DNA of 64,000 nucleotides from positions 2,985,741 through 3,049,740 of the forward strand of contig JABACO010000015.1 of NCBI GenBank assembly GCA_013339895.1. Direction: 5' to 3'. Below the pieces are notes generated by a model. It had not been told where the DNA came from. It did no database searches and was given only the letters and a program-made list of their open reading frames with translations. This document shows positions 10,922 to 22,344 of this stretch, in pieces. The DNA is from Ephydatia muelleri. Taxonomy: Eukaryota; Porifera; Demospongiae; Spongillida; Spongillidae. Position numbers and translations under genes: made by a program. Numbering within the stretch: position 1 is the stretch's first letter; every line of letters begins with the position of its first letter.

Positions 10922-11970
10922 TAGCACTCTCGATGCCGTACTACCAGTACCCTCGATGACGTACTACCAGCACTCTCGATGATGTACTACCAGCACCCTC
11001 GATGACGTACTACCAGCACCCTCGATGACGTACTACCAGCACCCTCGATGACGTACTACCAGCATCTCGATGACGTACTACCAGCACCCTCGATGACGTA
11101 CTACCAGCACTCTCGATGACGTACTACCAGCACCCTCGATGACGTACTACCAGCATCTCGATGACGTACTACCAGCACCCTCGATGACGTACTACCAGCA
11201 CTCTCGATGACGTACTACCAGCACCCTCGATGACGTACTACCAGCACCCTCGATGACGTACTACCAGCACCCTCGATGACGTACTAACAGCACCCTCAAT
11301 GACGTACTACCCGCACCCTCGATGACGTACTACCAGCACCCTCGATGACGTACTACCAGCACCCTCGATGACGTACTACCAGCACCCTCGATGACGTACT
11401 ACCAGCACCCTCGATGACGTACTACCAGCTCTCTCGATGACGTACTACCAGCACCCTCGATGACGTACTACCAGCACCCTCGATGACGTACTACCAGCAC
11501 CCTCGATGACGTACTACCAGCATCTCGATGACGTACTACCAGCACCCTCGATGACGTACTACCAGCACTCTCGATGACGTACTACCAGCACCCTCGATGA
11601 CGTACTACCAGCATCTCGATGACGTACTACCAGCACCCTCGATGACGTACTACCAGCACTCTCGATGACGTACTACCAGCACCCTCGATGACGTACTACC
11701 AGCGCCCTCGATGACGTACTACCAGCACCCTTGATGACGTACTACCAGCACCCTCGATGACGTACTACCAGCACTCTCGATGACGTACTACCAGCACCCT
11801 CGATGACGTACTACCAGCACCCTCGATGACGTACTACCAGCACCCTCGATGACGTACTAACAGCACCCTCAATGACGTACTACCAGCACCCTCGATGACG
11901 TACTACCAGCACCCTCGATGACGTACTACCAGCACTCTCGATGATGTACTACCTGCACCCTCGATGACAT
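10922..11970. repeat. 23-bp minisatellite, second block
   Basis: About 45 further units of the same 23-bp repeat. Shortened units (CATCTCG in place of CACCCTCG) recur with 91-bp spacing at 11063/11154 and at 11521/11612, so blocks of units were duplicated together (458-bp offset). The array stops at the splice-donor-like ACTTAC at 11971-11976. Confidence -1.
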
Positions 11971-11976
11971 ACTTAC

Positions 11977-12006
11977 AACTGTTTGAGTCGTTGGGAATAT
12001 TCCTTT
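11977..12006 (-). pseudogene. Vestige of Death-domain gene exon 1 (copy A)
   Basis: The minus strand reads QRNIPNDSNS and then the donor GTAAGT (complement at 11971-11976), exactly as at 54406-54430. Upstream of QRN the similarity to the other copies stops, so this first exon is truncated. Confidence -1.
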
Positions 12007-12539
12007 GTTTATTTATTAAAGTGACTATAGAAATCAATACATCGTTTGGCACTCAACATCAAAATCTCCAGGACTAGCAATGAATCAGCAACACTTCCAT
12101 TAAAATGTATGGCTATTTCAGTGCATTAAGAAGAGTCGCATTTTTGATGCCTTTGAAAGAACTTACCAGTTCACAGAAAATCAACGAATTTGAAAACTTG
12201 AAATTGGTTAAATGTAGGATTTGTATGCCAATTGAGTAAAAGTAAGGAAACAAGGAATTACAGAAAATTATCTAATTATGAATTTAAGGTAATTTAAGGT
12301 TTAGCAAATAATGTATATTCATAGTTTGTTAAAGGTAGACAGGTGATATTTACATCAGACTGGTGTTGTCCTGGTTTTTTCGATGTGAAGGTAACACTGT
12401 CATTTTCTTGATTACCTTGGATTCAAAAACACAGCCTTGGTCTGAGTGTAACTGCACAGGAAGAGATAAGTGGCAAAATTGTGTAACGTGATTGATAGAC
12501 ACCTAAACTGTTAACTAATGATCTTACTGATTTGTACAC

Positions 12540-13570
12540 TTCTAGAATGTTGTTCATGTCCTATATATGTGTTGTACCCATCTTATGTTTAGTGATATTA
12601 TAATATAGTGAACCTTGGCACAATAGTTTGTCCACAAGTTTCTGTGCCACAATGACTGCTTCCTTGCGGCATATATGGCATATGCCTCCACCATCGAGTA
12701 AAATAGTCTCCTCAGCCAAGAGATAGGTATTTCCAGCATTGCTCTCTGGCCAGGGACCTAGGATGTCAATGGCAAATACTGCATGCATAGGACAGCAGCA
12801 AATATGAAGTTGTTGAAGGCCACCACGGCTTGTACATTGCTCCAATGACATGGCCAATAGAAATGTTCTTTTAGTTTACTAAAGGTTTTCTCGTGACCTC
12901 TTTTTGATCCTTCATGTAATTCTGTTAAGATCATTTCTCAAAGGACTCGATTTGAGGTACAATGAGATGGGATTGATAATTTCCTAGCTTTTCCAATGAA
13001 CACACTATAAAAAGCTCACCTTCTTTGACCAATGGCCATCCAAAGATCCGGAGGTATGGCCTACAATGCCTTGTGAAACATATTACTGCCAGTAGTGTCA
13101 ACATCAATTTAGCATAGCAGCCAGCTTCCATATAGGTTCAATCCATCACCAGAGCACCACATACAATATCACTGGCATCTGTATCTAGAATGAACAGTAG
13201 TAACTAGTCTGGAAAAACCATGCACAACCAGTGCATAAACAAGGCAGTTGCGCAGCTCTCCAAATGCTTCTTGACATACAGCTCAGCTATCCGATTGAAA
13301 AGTGAATTGTACTCAGGCAGGTGGTACAGTTGTAAGGATTTGGCTATCTCTGCCAAATCCCTGGATGACACTCCTATAGCAGTTGCAAATCCCAAAAATT
13401 GCTGTACCTCCTCTGCTGACTTTGATGTGAGCCATGATGCAATGCACTCCCCAACTTTAGCTGGATCAACCTGTAGGCCATCTTCACCAACAACGTGTCA
13501 ATATTTCATCTGCTTTTGCATGACAATACACTTATCACCTCAAGCCTGCACTTCTGATCTGGTCGATTCT
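12540..13570 (-). mobile_element. Ty3/Gypsy retrotransposon remnant (RT end, RNase H, H2C2, integrase)
   Basis: Read from 13570 down: an RT thumb-like piece with VDPAKVGECIASW and VQQFLGFATAIG, then FAEIAK-like DLAEIAKSLQ. An RNase H part follows (DTDASD near 13180, LLAVICFTRHCRPYL). The integrase H2C2 region is read as ELHEGSKRGHEKTFSKLKEH near 12920-12870, then the integrase core start (MHAVFAIDILGPWPESNAGN) near 12790. Several frame changes separate these pieces. No LTRs seen. Domain order fits Ty3/Gypsy pol on the minus strand. The stretch 12010-12540 shows nothing recognisable. Confidence -1.
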
Positions 13571-13850
13571 GCTTTGATATTGTCACCCTTGGTTTGGATC
13601 AGAATAATCACATCCCTGTAGGGAGAGTTTTGTGTGCACATTTCTACGTAACAATGTACACAAAAAGGTTAATGCCGTCTTTATAGGTCGTCTATAATTT
13701 TATAACCTGTTTTACGAAATTCAAGTAATTCATGTCCACAATTTGTGGACATGTGTATGTTGTGGGAAGGTTTGAATATTACTTTTCTTTATGAAATAAT
13801 TTCTGACCAACAAAATTTATTACTCAGAGCAGGCTTGGCTTAAACTTCTA

Positions 13851-16391
13851 ATGCTTCCCAAATCTGTTCTCTTTTCTCCCAAGCGGAGAGGACGTCATCA
13901 CAAGCCCATATCAGTCAGTCAGTTATGTAACCTATGGTCTAAAGGGGAACTCCACTCTCTATGGGAACGGATGCTATCTCAGTCTTCCTCTCAACCTGTC
14001 CATCATATATGCATGCAGAGAACTCCAACTATGCCCTTAATGCTGTTTCTTTAGCTAGGGAGGGACTTCTTTCAAAGGCCTGTCAAGTTCTCACTTCTGG
14101 AGGAATAGCACCCAATAATGACACCACCTGGGGCCTCCTGCAGTCAAAACACCCTAAAAGTGCACTACCATGTCCACCTATTTGTTCCCAGTCAACCAAA
14201 CCTCTCCTGCCTCCTAACTTCAACATCATGGCAGTCCTTAACTCATTCCCTAAGGATACAGCATGTGGTCCGTCTGGCTTGCGCATTCAGCATTTAATAG
14301 ATGCTGCTGAGGTTCCCCTACAACTCCCAATCACTTATTCTATTATAGAGATTGTCAACTTGCTTGCTTCAGGCCAGGTACCATCTCAGGTGGCAAAATA
14401 CTTAGCAGGTGGCAGCCTCATTGCCCTTGAGAAACACAAACCAGACTGTCCACCTGATGTCCGGCCTATTGCTATAGGAGAATGCTTGAGAAGATTAACG
14501 GGTAAGTGCCTTTGTATTGTCAGTAAGCAGAAAGCCGCAGACTTCTTCTTTCCTCACCAAATGGGTGTGACCTGCCCCTCTGGTTCTGAAAAGATAATTC
14601 ATGGTCTACGTAGTTGTGTTGATGAACATTGGTTTAGTACTGACTTCACAGTTCTCAAAATAGACTTGCGCAATGCCTTTAACTTGGTTTCTCGGCAAGC
14701 TGTCCTGGATGAATGCCTCCACCATTTTCCAGAGCTCTTTCCTTGGACGCTTTGGTGTTACGGTCAGCATCCTTCACTGCTACACTCCCTGGGCACTATT
14801 AGCTCTGAGTCTGGGGTACAGCAAGGAGATCCCATGGGGTCTCTACTCTTCTGCTTGGTCTTACAAAAGTTAGTCTCTGCCATTGCTGAAGACAAGGATT
14901 GTTCTTCTCTTTTGTTTCACAAGTGGTACATCGATGATGGCGTTATTGCTGGACCCAAACAAGCAGTTGCACATGCTTTTTTCATCATACAGGATCTGGG
15001 TCCCCCACTAGGCCTTCACATCAACATTGCCAAATGCGAATTGTACAGTCCGTGTGACCTAAGCCTTTTTCCATCAGACATGAAGAGGTTTACATCACCT
15101 CACTTTGAAATACTTGGAGCCCCCATTGGTGACATTATTTTCTGTGGCAAGTTTGTTGCCCAGAAGCGTGCAGAGGCCCGGCACCTACTGACGCAATTGG
15201 AGGAGGTTGGCTCTGTTGATCCCCAGGTGGCACTGCTCCTTTTGAGGTTATGCGGTAGTTTCTGTCGTCTGGTGCACCTGGCTAGATCAACTCCACCCTC
15301 ATTGATTGTTGATGGTCTTGCACTCTTTGATAATGATGTACGCCACTGTTTTGCCGAGTGCACCATGGTCGACACATCTGATGCAGCCTGGCAGCAAGCC
15401 CAACTTAGCTTAAGTCGTGGAGGCCTTGGGCTTCGTCGCCTTTCCCTTCATTCACCTGCTGCTTACATAGCTTCTGTAGTTGCATCTGACTGTAGCTCTC
15501 CACAAAGCAAACATCTTCTGCATGCTATTGACCTGTTCAATGCATCTGTACCTACTACGGATGAGCTCACCATTACATCCATCACTACTTCTAACCTAAC
15601 TAAAAAACTGTTATCTGCTAAGTTGGAGGACCAGCAATTTACCAAGCTATTTGCTAATGCTTCACTGCCGGATAGGGCTCGTTTACTTTCAATTTCCTCA
15701 CCTCACTCATCAGCTTGGCTTTCTGTCACACCCTCTCCAAGGCTCAACCTTCATCTTGATCCCTCTGAGTTTCAAGTTGCCATTAAATGGTGGTTAGGCC
15801 TTCCTGTCAGTCAAGGTCAGCTTTGTCCCCAATGCATGTCCCATTCTTTGGATCAATTTGGTCACCATGCTCTGTCATGTAAAAATGGCCCTGATGTGGT
15901 TTCCCGCCACAACAGAGTACGAGACACCCTTTTTGAGTTCTGCCAACGTGCATGCTTGGGTGCACAGCTTGAAGCTGGAAGCAGTCTGGGTCATGAAGCA
16001 CGACAAACGCGTCCTGCCGATGTCCTCATCCCTAATTGGGAGTTGGGCAAGCCTGCTGCAATTGATCTTTGTGTCACATCCCCGCTTAATTCAAATACCC
16101 TACAAGTAGCGTGTGTGACACCAAATTCAGCAGCAATGCAGGCAGAACAGAGGAAGCACCACAGTAACGATGCAAAATGTGAAGAGCTAGGGGGTGTGCA
16201 TCCCTTTGGTTGTAGAGTCCTATGGAAGTTGGGGACCAGAAGCTCAACGTTGTCTCTCCAGACTTGCAGGAAGATTAGCCACCCAACTGGGGCAGCCCAA
16301 GTCCTTAACGACTAATATGATTTATGGCAGATTAAACTTGACCCTGATCAGAGCCAATTCCAGGGCCATTCTATCTAAACTATATGTTTGA
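13851..16391 (+). mobile_element. Best-preserved LINE: RT plus restriction-like endonuclease-like C-terminus
   Basis: The main frame 13961-16315 (784 codons) is uninterrupted. Its N-terminal part continues upstream in another frame from 13851, and its last segment continues in a third frame to 16391, so at least two frameshifts are present. RT signatures: ACGPSGLRIQHL, KIDLRNAFNLVSRQ, SGVQQGDPMGSLLF and the catalytic YIDDGVIAG. The C-terminus has a CPQC...HHALSC knuckle, RHNRVRD, then RPADVLIPNW...AIDLCVTSPL. The last part resembles a PD-(D/E)xK nuclease, as in R2- or Utopia-like non-LTR elements that cut target DNA through a restriction-like enzyme. The clade is inferred. Related C-terminal pieces lie at 18690, 21625 and 44570. 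No poly-A or clear 3' tail. Confidence -1.
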
Positions 16392-17090
16392 TTGTGTGTA
16401 ATGTGTTTATAATATATGTATTAATAATGTTAACATTTGGAATGTAATATTTTGTCTGATTTTAATCTATCCAGCAATGGCAGTACTACTACCTGGGATG
16501 GTTACTGCTATTTCCATTTTGCAAGGAAACTTGTGGAATTCCTTGTTTAACCAGACCTGTACATGACTACATCTCATTGGGAAAGTGTACCTTAAGTAAG
16601 TGTATAGTGTAAATGACAATTCTTGTAAAACATTTATTACTACTGATAATGTACATTCAGCTACAATACATGAATCAAGTACTCAAAATTTGCATTGTCC
16701 TGTCTCAAGTGGTTTTGATTAGATTTATTTCTTAGTGTACTGTAGGTGAAAGATGCCAAGATAGTAGAGGAGCTCAGGTCTGTATATACATTAGCTGCTC
16801 TCCTGACAACCACTACAGTACAAAGCAAAACAGTTGCTGCTGAAGTCTCTCACAAACTATGATGCTTTGAGCTTAGGCAGTAATGGAGCAATTCATTGAA
16901 GAACTGGAAGACCAATGTATTATAGCTCCCATAAGAAATGAGCATTCATGGTTTTCTTTGCTTTTAATAAAGTGCCTATCAGTTGTGGTAAATAACAAGT
17001 ACATTTCAATTGGATGCCTAATAATGCTGGTACTAAATTTTTGCTATAGATAATCTTTGCTCAACCCTCAACACAGATGATGATGCTACA
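16392..17090 (+). other. No gene recognised; possible RT scrap
   Basis: Apart from a short MEQFIEELEDQCIIAPIR-like reading near 16884 that recalls the start of a Ty3/Gypsy RT, I see nothing here. That resemblance is too short to call. Confidence -1.
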
Positions 17091-17179
17091 GGTGCAACTC
17101 ATGTCAAGCCCAGCAAGACCTGGCCTACTTTATTTATTGACGAGTCTGTAGAGGTTCAATTTTGTTACTTTCACCTTGA

Positions 17180-17410
17180 TTTATTGTACAAACAGGACGT
17201 AGTGTTTGTGCACTGGAAGAATTGCAAGCCTTCTTCACAGGGTCAGATGCATTTCCACCTCAAGGATTCAGCAGAAAGTGCCTTATTGAAGACCCAAATG
17301 ATCATGAACGACTACCTACAGGATCAATATGTGCGTTGGAGCTGCAACTAACTAGTCATGAAGACTATGGCACCTTCAGAGAATGGATGTTAGTAGCCGT
17401 CAGAGGCTGA
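17180..17410 (+). pseudogene. HECT-like C-lobe fragment
   Basis: The frame ending in TGA at 17410 reads LEELQAFFTGSDAFPPQGF, RLPTGSICALELQLTSHEDY and GTFREWMLVAV. The order 'TG..., PP.GF, LPT.S.C...L.L, F...M..A' is that of the C-terminal lobe of HECT E3 ligases, but the catalytic Cys context is altered (SICALEL). G2E3-like HECT fragments are common in sponge and coral genomes and often travel with repeats. No N-lobe was found nearby, so this is an isolated fragment. Moderate confidence. The stretch 17420-18690 shows a G-rich low-complexity patch near 17760-17815 and a GC-rich hairpin-like patch (18180-18270) but no gene. Confidence -1.
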
Positions 17411-18689
17411 GGCAGTACCTTTGGTCACCTCAGAATGTTTTCAACACTTGATTCTGATTTTTCAATTGCAGTTTCTTGTGTGCGTGTGCATGTGTCATTT
17501 TAATGATCTGCCGTCCTCACGTAATGGTAAGTTATCTTTCACACTGTTGCTGCTTAACCAATGATGATTTCCACACCGCAATGACAGCATAAAGCAACTG
17601 TTGTCCATGAAGCAACTGTAATTATGTTGCCAGCTCATGGTATAGAGGTTTGAGTTCTGAAAAATGAAATAAAATTTGTCTGGTGGTATGCATGAAGGGG
17701 AGGGGATGACCAGAAAATTTAAAATTCACCAACATCTCACGAAGGAAATTTCAACAATAGTCCTCTATTACAATGTAATACAATTTGGGGAGTGGGGGTT
17801 GGGTTGAGGGGGGTTCAAGGTTTGCCTCAGCCTACGCCATCATAGTCATGGGTGGTGTGGAGAAACAGGCCTCAACAGGGAACATATGGCTGGAATAATT
17901 TAATTGATGTCATCATGATCCTATGGGGTGGCACAGGGCGTCATTGACAGGTGTTACACATTTCCCTTGTCCAGAACACAGATATTCTAATATCTTTGTC
18001 CAGATCAACTGCCTCAACGTCAACATGTACAAAGGACAGAGGTTCAGGGGAAAAGGGAATATTGGACGTAAAGACGCACATAAAAGCAATAAAGGCATGC
18101 AAAACCGTACCACCTAGATTCGATCTACAAGGGCATACTACTGCTAGGGGAAATGCACCGATCAGAGGACGCATAGGCGTCTGCTCATTTCTTTCCAGGG
18201 GGGGGGGCAGTGAAAGTACAAGGGGGAGGGTGCAGGGATGTGCCCCCTCCCGCGCGAAGCGCGGAAGCTTTCGGTGCACTAATATATTTATGCATGAAAA
18301 ACTCATACAGATGCACGATTTAAGAAAACAAAACGTTGATTAACATACTATTCTTGGAAAAGAAACTATGACAACGGATGATGCTGCAGAGTGGGTTACC
18401 TGGCTAGCGATGCTTAGTAATGCAGCATCTGACTGAGACGATTACATGCTGCTGTGCTGTGCATGGTGTATGTATCGCTGGCAAGTATTCACGAATCGAT
18501 CCATTCTCTCTGAAACACGTGCACAAAGGGAGTGGTTATTTTTAGGTTACCGGAAATTGTAATCACCGGTACAAGTATCGATCATGCAATACACGCATAT
18601 TTATAGGGCTATGAAATTAATTAGTTATATGAATATTGATTAGTTGGGGTACGCAGGGGGTGGGTAGTCTCGTACCCAGACCCAGATCC

Positions 18690-19915
18690 TTAGATCCTCA
18701 AATTGCACTTCTCTTACATCAGTGTGCCTCATTTTGTAAGCTGGTTCATTTAGCTCGCTCCACGCCACCTTCTCTTGTGTCTGAAGGCCTATAGCATTGT
18801 TTGATGAGTAGGTTCGTCGTTACTTCTCTGATTGTGTTGCAATTGATGCTTCGGCTAATTCGCTGCAAGTCCCGCTGAGCCTTAGTAGGGGTGGTCTAGG
18901 CCTCCGTAGGTTGGCGAGGATCTGCACAACCAGCTTTGATAATTGATGCCAAATAAGCAGCTGAACAATGTAACGCCAACTTGGCGTTACATTGTTCAGC
19001 TGCTTATTTGGCATCAATTATCAAAACTGGTTGTGCAGATCCTCTCGTTGAGTTCATTCTGCAAGCTGTTACCGTATACAATAGCGTGCAAGTTCAGTCG
19101 CAGTCGAGTCATTGCTAGATTCTGGTCTCAGTCAAAAAAAACTTATCTACCAGAATTGATGACCATCAATTTGACCTCATCTCCGGCCAACCGTGCCCTT
19201 CTGTTAGCGGTCTCCTCACGCTCTTGGTTAGCTGTCATTCCATCTAGGGGCTTAATCTTAGCTTGGCCAGAAGAGTTCCAGGTAGTCTTACGATGGTGGC
19301 TTGGGATGGACACATCATTGCAGTTACGTTGCCCTTACTGCCCTGACCACCAGCTGGATCCTCATGTGACATGCAAAGGGGGGTGGTGATGTTTTTATGC
19401 GCCACAATGCCTTGAGGGATGTTTTTCCCCCAATTTTGTCATAGGGCTCAGCTTGGTGGTCAACTTGAGGTAGGCCACGGGGTCTGGAGCTGATAGTCCA
19501 CATAGCCGGCCAGCAGACATCCTGGTGCCCAACTGGATGATTACCAAGCCAGCTGCTTTTGGCTTAATGGTAGTCTCTCCACTTAACTCCAACACATTGA
19601 ATGAAGCGGGAGCTACAGGTGGGTCAGCAGCTCGGAAAGCCGAAGCTCGCAAGCCCAACGCCAATTATCACAAGTGCAGAGAGCTAGGTTGGGTCTGCAT
19701 CCCCTTGGCGGTAGAGACCTATGGGTGTTGGGGTGAAGAAGCCCAGAGCTCAGTTTCCCGCCTTGCAGCCTGCCTGGCCTTGCAGTTGCAGTGCAGCAAA
19801 TCAAAGGCCATCACAAGCATTAACCAGCGACTCAACCTGATCTTAGTTCACTGCAATACTAGAGCCTTGCTCTCCTGCTCAAGGTTTCAGCATTCGGAGG
19901 ACAAGGGCTGAAGCA
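18690..19915 (+). mobile_element. Second LINE copy (restriction-like endonuclease type), inverted-duplicated
   Basis: Same family as 13851-16391. Readable pieces are ALLLHQC..FCKLVHLARSTPPSL near 18700-18780 and LSRGGLGLRRL near 18885. After the palindrome, EEFQVVLRWWLGMD, CPYC..H and VVSPLNSNTLNEAG run through the end CRELGWVCIPLAVETYG and RLNLILVHCNTRALL. Frames shift repeatedly and the palindrome at 18917-19043 breaks the coding sequence. Decayed copy. Confidence -1.
18917..19043. repeat. 127-bp near-perfect palindrome inside LINE copy 2
   Basis: Arms 18917-18979 and 18981-19043 are 63-base inverted complements with one mismatch and a single-base centre. The right arm is the native LINE sequence (SIIKTGCADP reading); the left arm is its inverted copy. 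Confidence -1.
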
Positions 19916-20392
19916 GTGTGCATTGGTGTGTGGGTGGAGTTCTAGGGTGCAATTTAGATTTTGTGGCAGGCTTTTTTTTAGACATTGTCCGTGTTTGTGC
20001 ATTACCTTACATTTGTGCTGTATATGTATTATTATATTAGTTTGTTATAAAAAAATAAAATATATAAAAATAAGCATAGCACATAACTAAACTAAAAAGC
20101 AAATACCACAATTACACAAAATGTTAAACATACCTACACTACATCACATTGATGGATGCTACGAAAATTCACAGTATTATAATCAAAATAACATACAGAA
20201 TGCAGTATCATACCCAAAATACCAGACACCTAAACAAAGTCTAGAACGGATGAAGCATGCAACAAATTAATAATGTAATTTGTTCACTCACTGAGCATAG
20301 CATGGATTCCATCCCTACACTGAGGTCAACCTGACCGATTCTTATGAGAGTACCTCCTAATCCTGGCAACGGCGCACACTCACGTTCGGTTA

Positions 20393-20433
20393 GTCTGGGG
20401 ACCTGACTGAGGGTTATCAGTCGGGTCCCCAGT
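20393..20433. repeat. Short GC-rich hairpin
   Basis: TCTGGGGACCTGACTGA pairs with the following CAGTCGGGTCCCCAG around a short loop. It could be a structured RNA or a chance palindrome. A 106-codon minus-strand frame (20241-20561) crosses it without any recognisable domain. The remainder of 19920-20780 is featureless and AT-rich. Confidence -1.
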
Positions 20434-20784
20434 CTACACTTACTGTGCACAAGAACACCATAATGTATTTCCAAGATGGCTCGCAGGTGGAGGGCTCTCA
20501 TGTTCTTCGATATCGCTATCATCGGTGCTATCTTTGACATGGACTGATCGTGTAGGTTCAAATGAGTATGGTCGTACAGTCATCATTAAAAATATGACCA
20601 CAATAATACTGTTTAATTACTAATTGGATCCAAGTGACGCGCTAAGACGCAAAACTTTGTATGCCTATATCTTTAAAAGTAAACAAGTTTAGACTTACAA
20701 ATTGGAGTATAAGACTACCACATAGAGTACATTCATTGAAGAAGATTAAACTATACATACAAAAAAATCGATGTCAGCCTCCCT

Positions 20785-21107
20785 TTAAATTAATCTAGAG
20801 TCTGATGTGAATTGAGAACTTTTCACTAGCTTGTAAGCCACACCCTCTGCCCCAACAGCTCTCAGGGCATCAGCCAGGTCTTCAGTGGTGGGGAGAGGGT
20901 GGACTGGAGGGGCCCATTTGAGCCATCTGTGGAGTACTTCTTGGAAGAAGTCACTTTGCTGGGTCAGCCCTGAGGTGGAGATAATGTCCTTGGTCTGAAC
21001 GTGGGTCATCTTCAGTGCTCTCGCAATGTCCTTCCAGTGTGGCGTAGCACTCTTTATGAAGGTATAGAGGTCATCTCCATCTTCTGGGCATAGCACGTGT
21101 TTCATAT
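20785..21107 (-). CDS. Death-domain exon, copy B (intact)
   Basis: One exon starting after a CAG acceptor (complement at 21108-21109) and ending at TAA. It encodes a complete Death domain of about 105 residues: HWKDIARALKMTHVQTKDI, GLTQQSDFFQEVLHRWLKW, LPTTEDLADALRAVGAEGVA and a final YKLVKSSQF. The pattern of W, L and A positions, and the 'L..AL...G....A..L' last helix, is typical. Sequence upstream of about 21130 no longer matches the introns of the other copies, and no first exon was found, so it may be a partial duplicate. An adaptor role in homotypic Death-domain interactions is the family expectation only. Confidence -1.
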
Positions 21108-21472
21108 CTGTAATAATAGTTGTGACAAACTCATCTACAGTACAGCATATCTAGAAAGTGTTCACATGTCAGTCGAGAATAGACACTATACTCTACAGTG
21201 AGTTGCAATGAACCAAGAAGCACCTGTTACAGACCAATATATCCTAACACTATACCACACTCATGTTCTAGATATAGACTGTTCTTAGTCACGTGAGGGC
21301 TACAAAAGGAACATTTGGAACGATAATAGTTATTCTACTGCTACTCATACTCGAATTTGGGTAATCCTGAACAGCATCTTTGCCTCTAGTCTTGGGTCCG
21401 CTGACTACGTATTTTGCGTAATCAAACAGGCCACTTTAGAGGTAGCAAAGTGGCTACGAAAGAACGCTTAAA

Positions 21473-21500
21473 CCCCCCCCCCCCCCCCCCCCCCCCCCCC
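21473..21500. repeat. Poly-C run (28 C)
   Basis: Uninterrupted C run. Similar C/G runs occur at 31640, 36787, 38892, 42080 and 42205, several of them at MITE ends. Confidence -1.
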
Positions 21501-21624
21501 TTTCACGTTACGCTGGACACTGCATGGGCATTTCTATCCATCCACAAACTGCGTCAGAATGGCAGAATGCTTTTCCATAAACATATATTATATTACTCCT
21601 GAAAATAAATTGTATAGACTGGAA

Positions 21625-21960
21625 ACCTGCATGCTGCTCTGAACGTCACTGTCACCTCACCGCTTAATGCAAACATTTTACTGGAGTGCGCGTGACAGCT
21701 GATGCAGCTCAGGCTGCTGAGGCACGAAAGCATGTAGCTAATGACCAAAAGTGTTCTGAATTGGGATGGTCTTGCATACCACTTGCTGTCGAATACTATG
21801 GTGCACAGGGCAGAGAAGCCCAGCAGTGTTTCTCATGCCTTGCCTCAAGTCTTGCTGTCCATACTTCAAGCAGCAAGTCCAAGGCCACATTACAGACCGA
21901 GGCTACTCAACCTTGCTTTAGCTAGAGCAATTGCCCGAGCAACTCTGCCCCACCACGTGT
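21625..21960 (+). mobile_element. C-terminal fragment of the restriction-like endonuclease LINE
   Basis: Reads ALNVTVTSPLNANILLECA, then (after a one-base shift) AAEARKHVANDQKCSELGW and IPLAVEYYG. It ends in a frame giving RLLNLALARAIARATL. This is the same C-terminal region as at 16040-16390. Only the last part survives. Confidence -1.
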
Positions 21961-22071
21961 AAATCTCTCCTTATGAAAAAGAGCCTGGAAGAAAGAAAAA
22001 CTGGAATGCAGGATCTCTCAGTACTGAAGTTTATTCAATAAATTTTATGCGAAATACTAATAATAACTGCG

Positions 22072-22344
22072 GATCGTTTCCGCGAAAAGGGACCTAGCGC
22101 ATATAAATCATGCAGTTATAAAATTTCCAGTATACGGGCAAATACAGGTAGAAATGTAACGCTGGCGGTATGGCCAATAAAAACTTCAGAGCCTTACAAG
22201 TTACAACTCCGGTCCATGACAGATAATCCGATTCTCAGTGCGCAAGAAGCAATATATTGAGGACATTTCAGACTTCTAAAACATCAATATATAATTGAAA
22301 TGTTGAAAAAAACATGCGTTAAGTCCCTTTTCGAGGAAACGATC
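22072..22344. mobile_element. MITE with about 28-bp terminal inverted repeats
   Basis: The left end GATCGTTTCCGCGAAAAGGG matches the complement of the right end at 22320-22344 (GATCGTTTCCTCGAAAAGGG). No coding sequence and no obvious target duplication. Sequence from 22350 to 23280 holds only a GAT tract (22535-22550) and an ATTT tract (22793-22815). Confidence -1.

Noticed and set aside
9368..11970. CRISPR-like array (regular short repeats)
   Set aside because: The 23-bp units are contiguous with no unique spacers, and the context is a eukaryotic intron.
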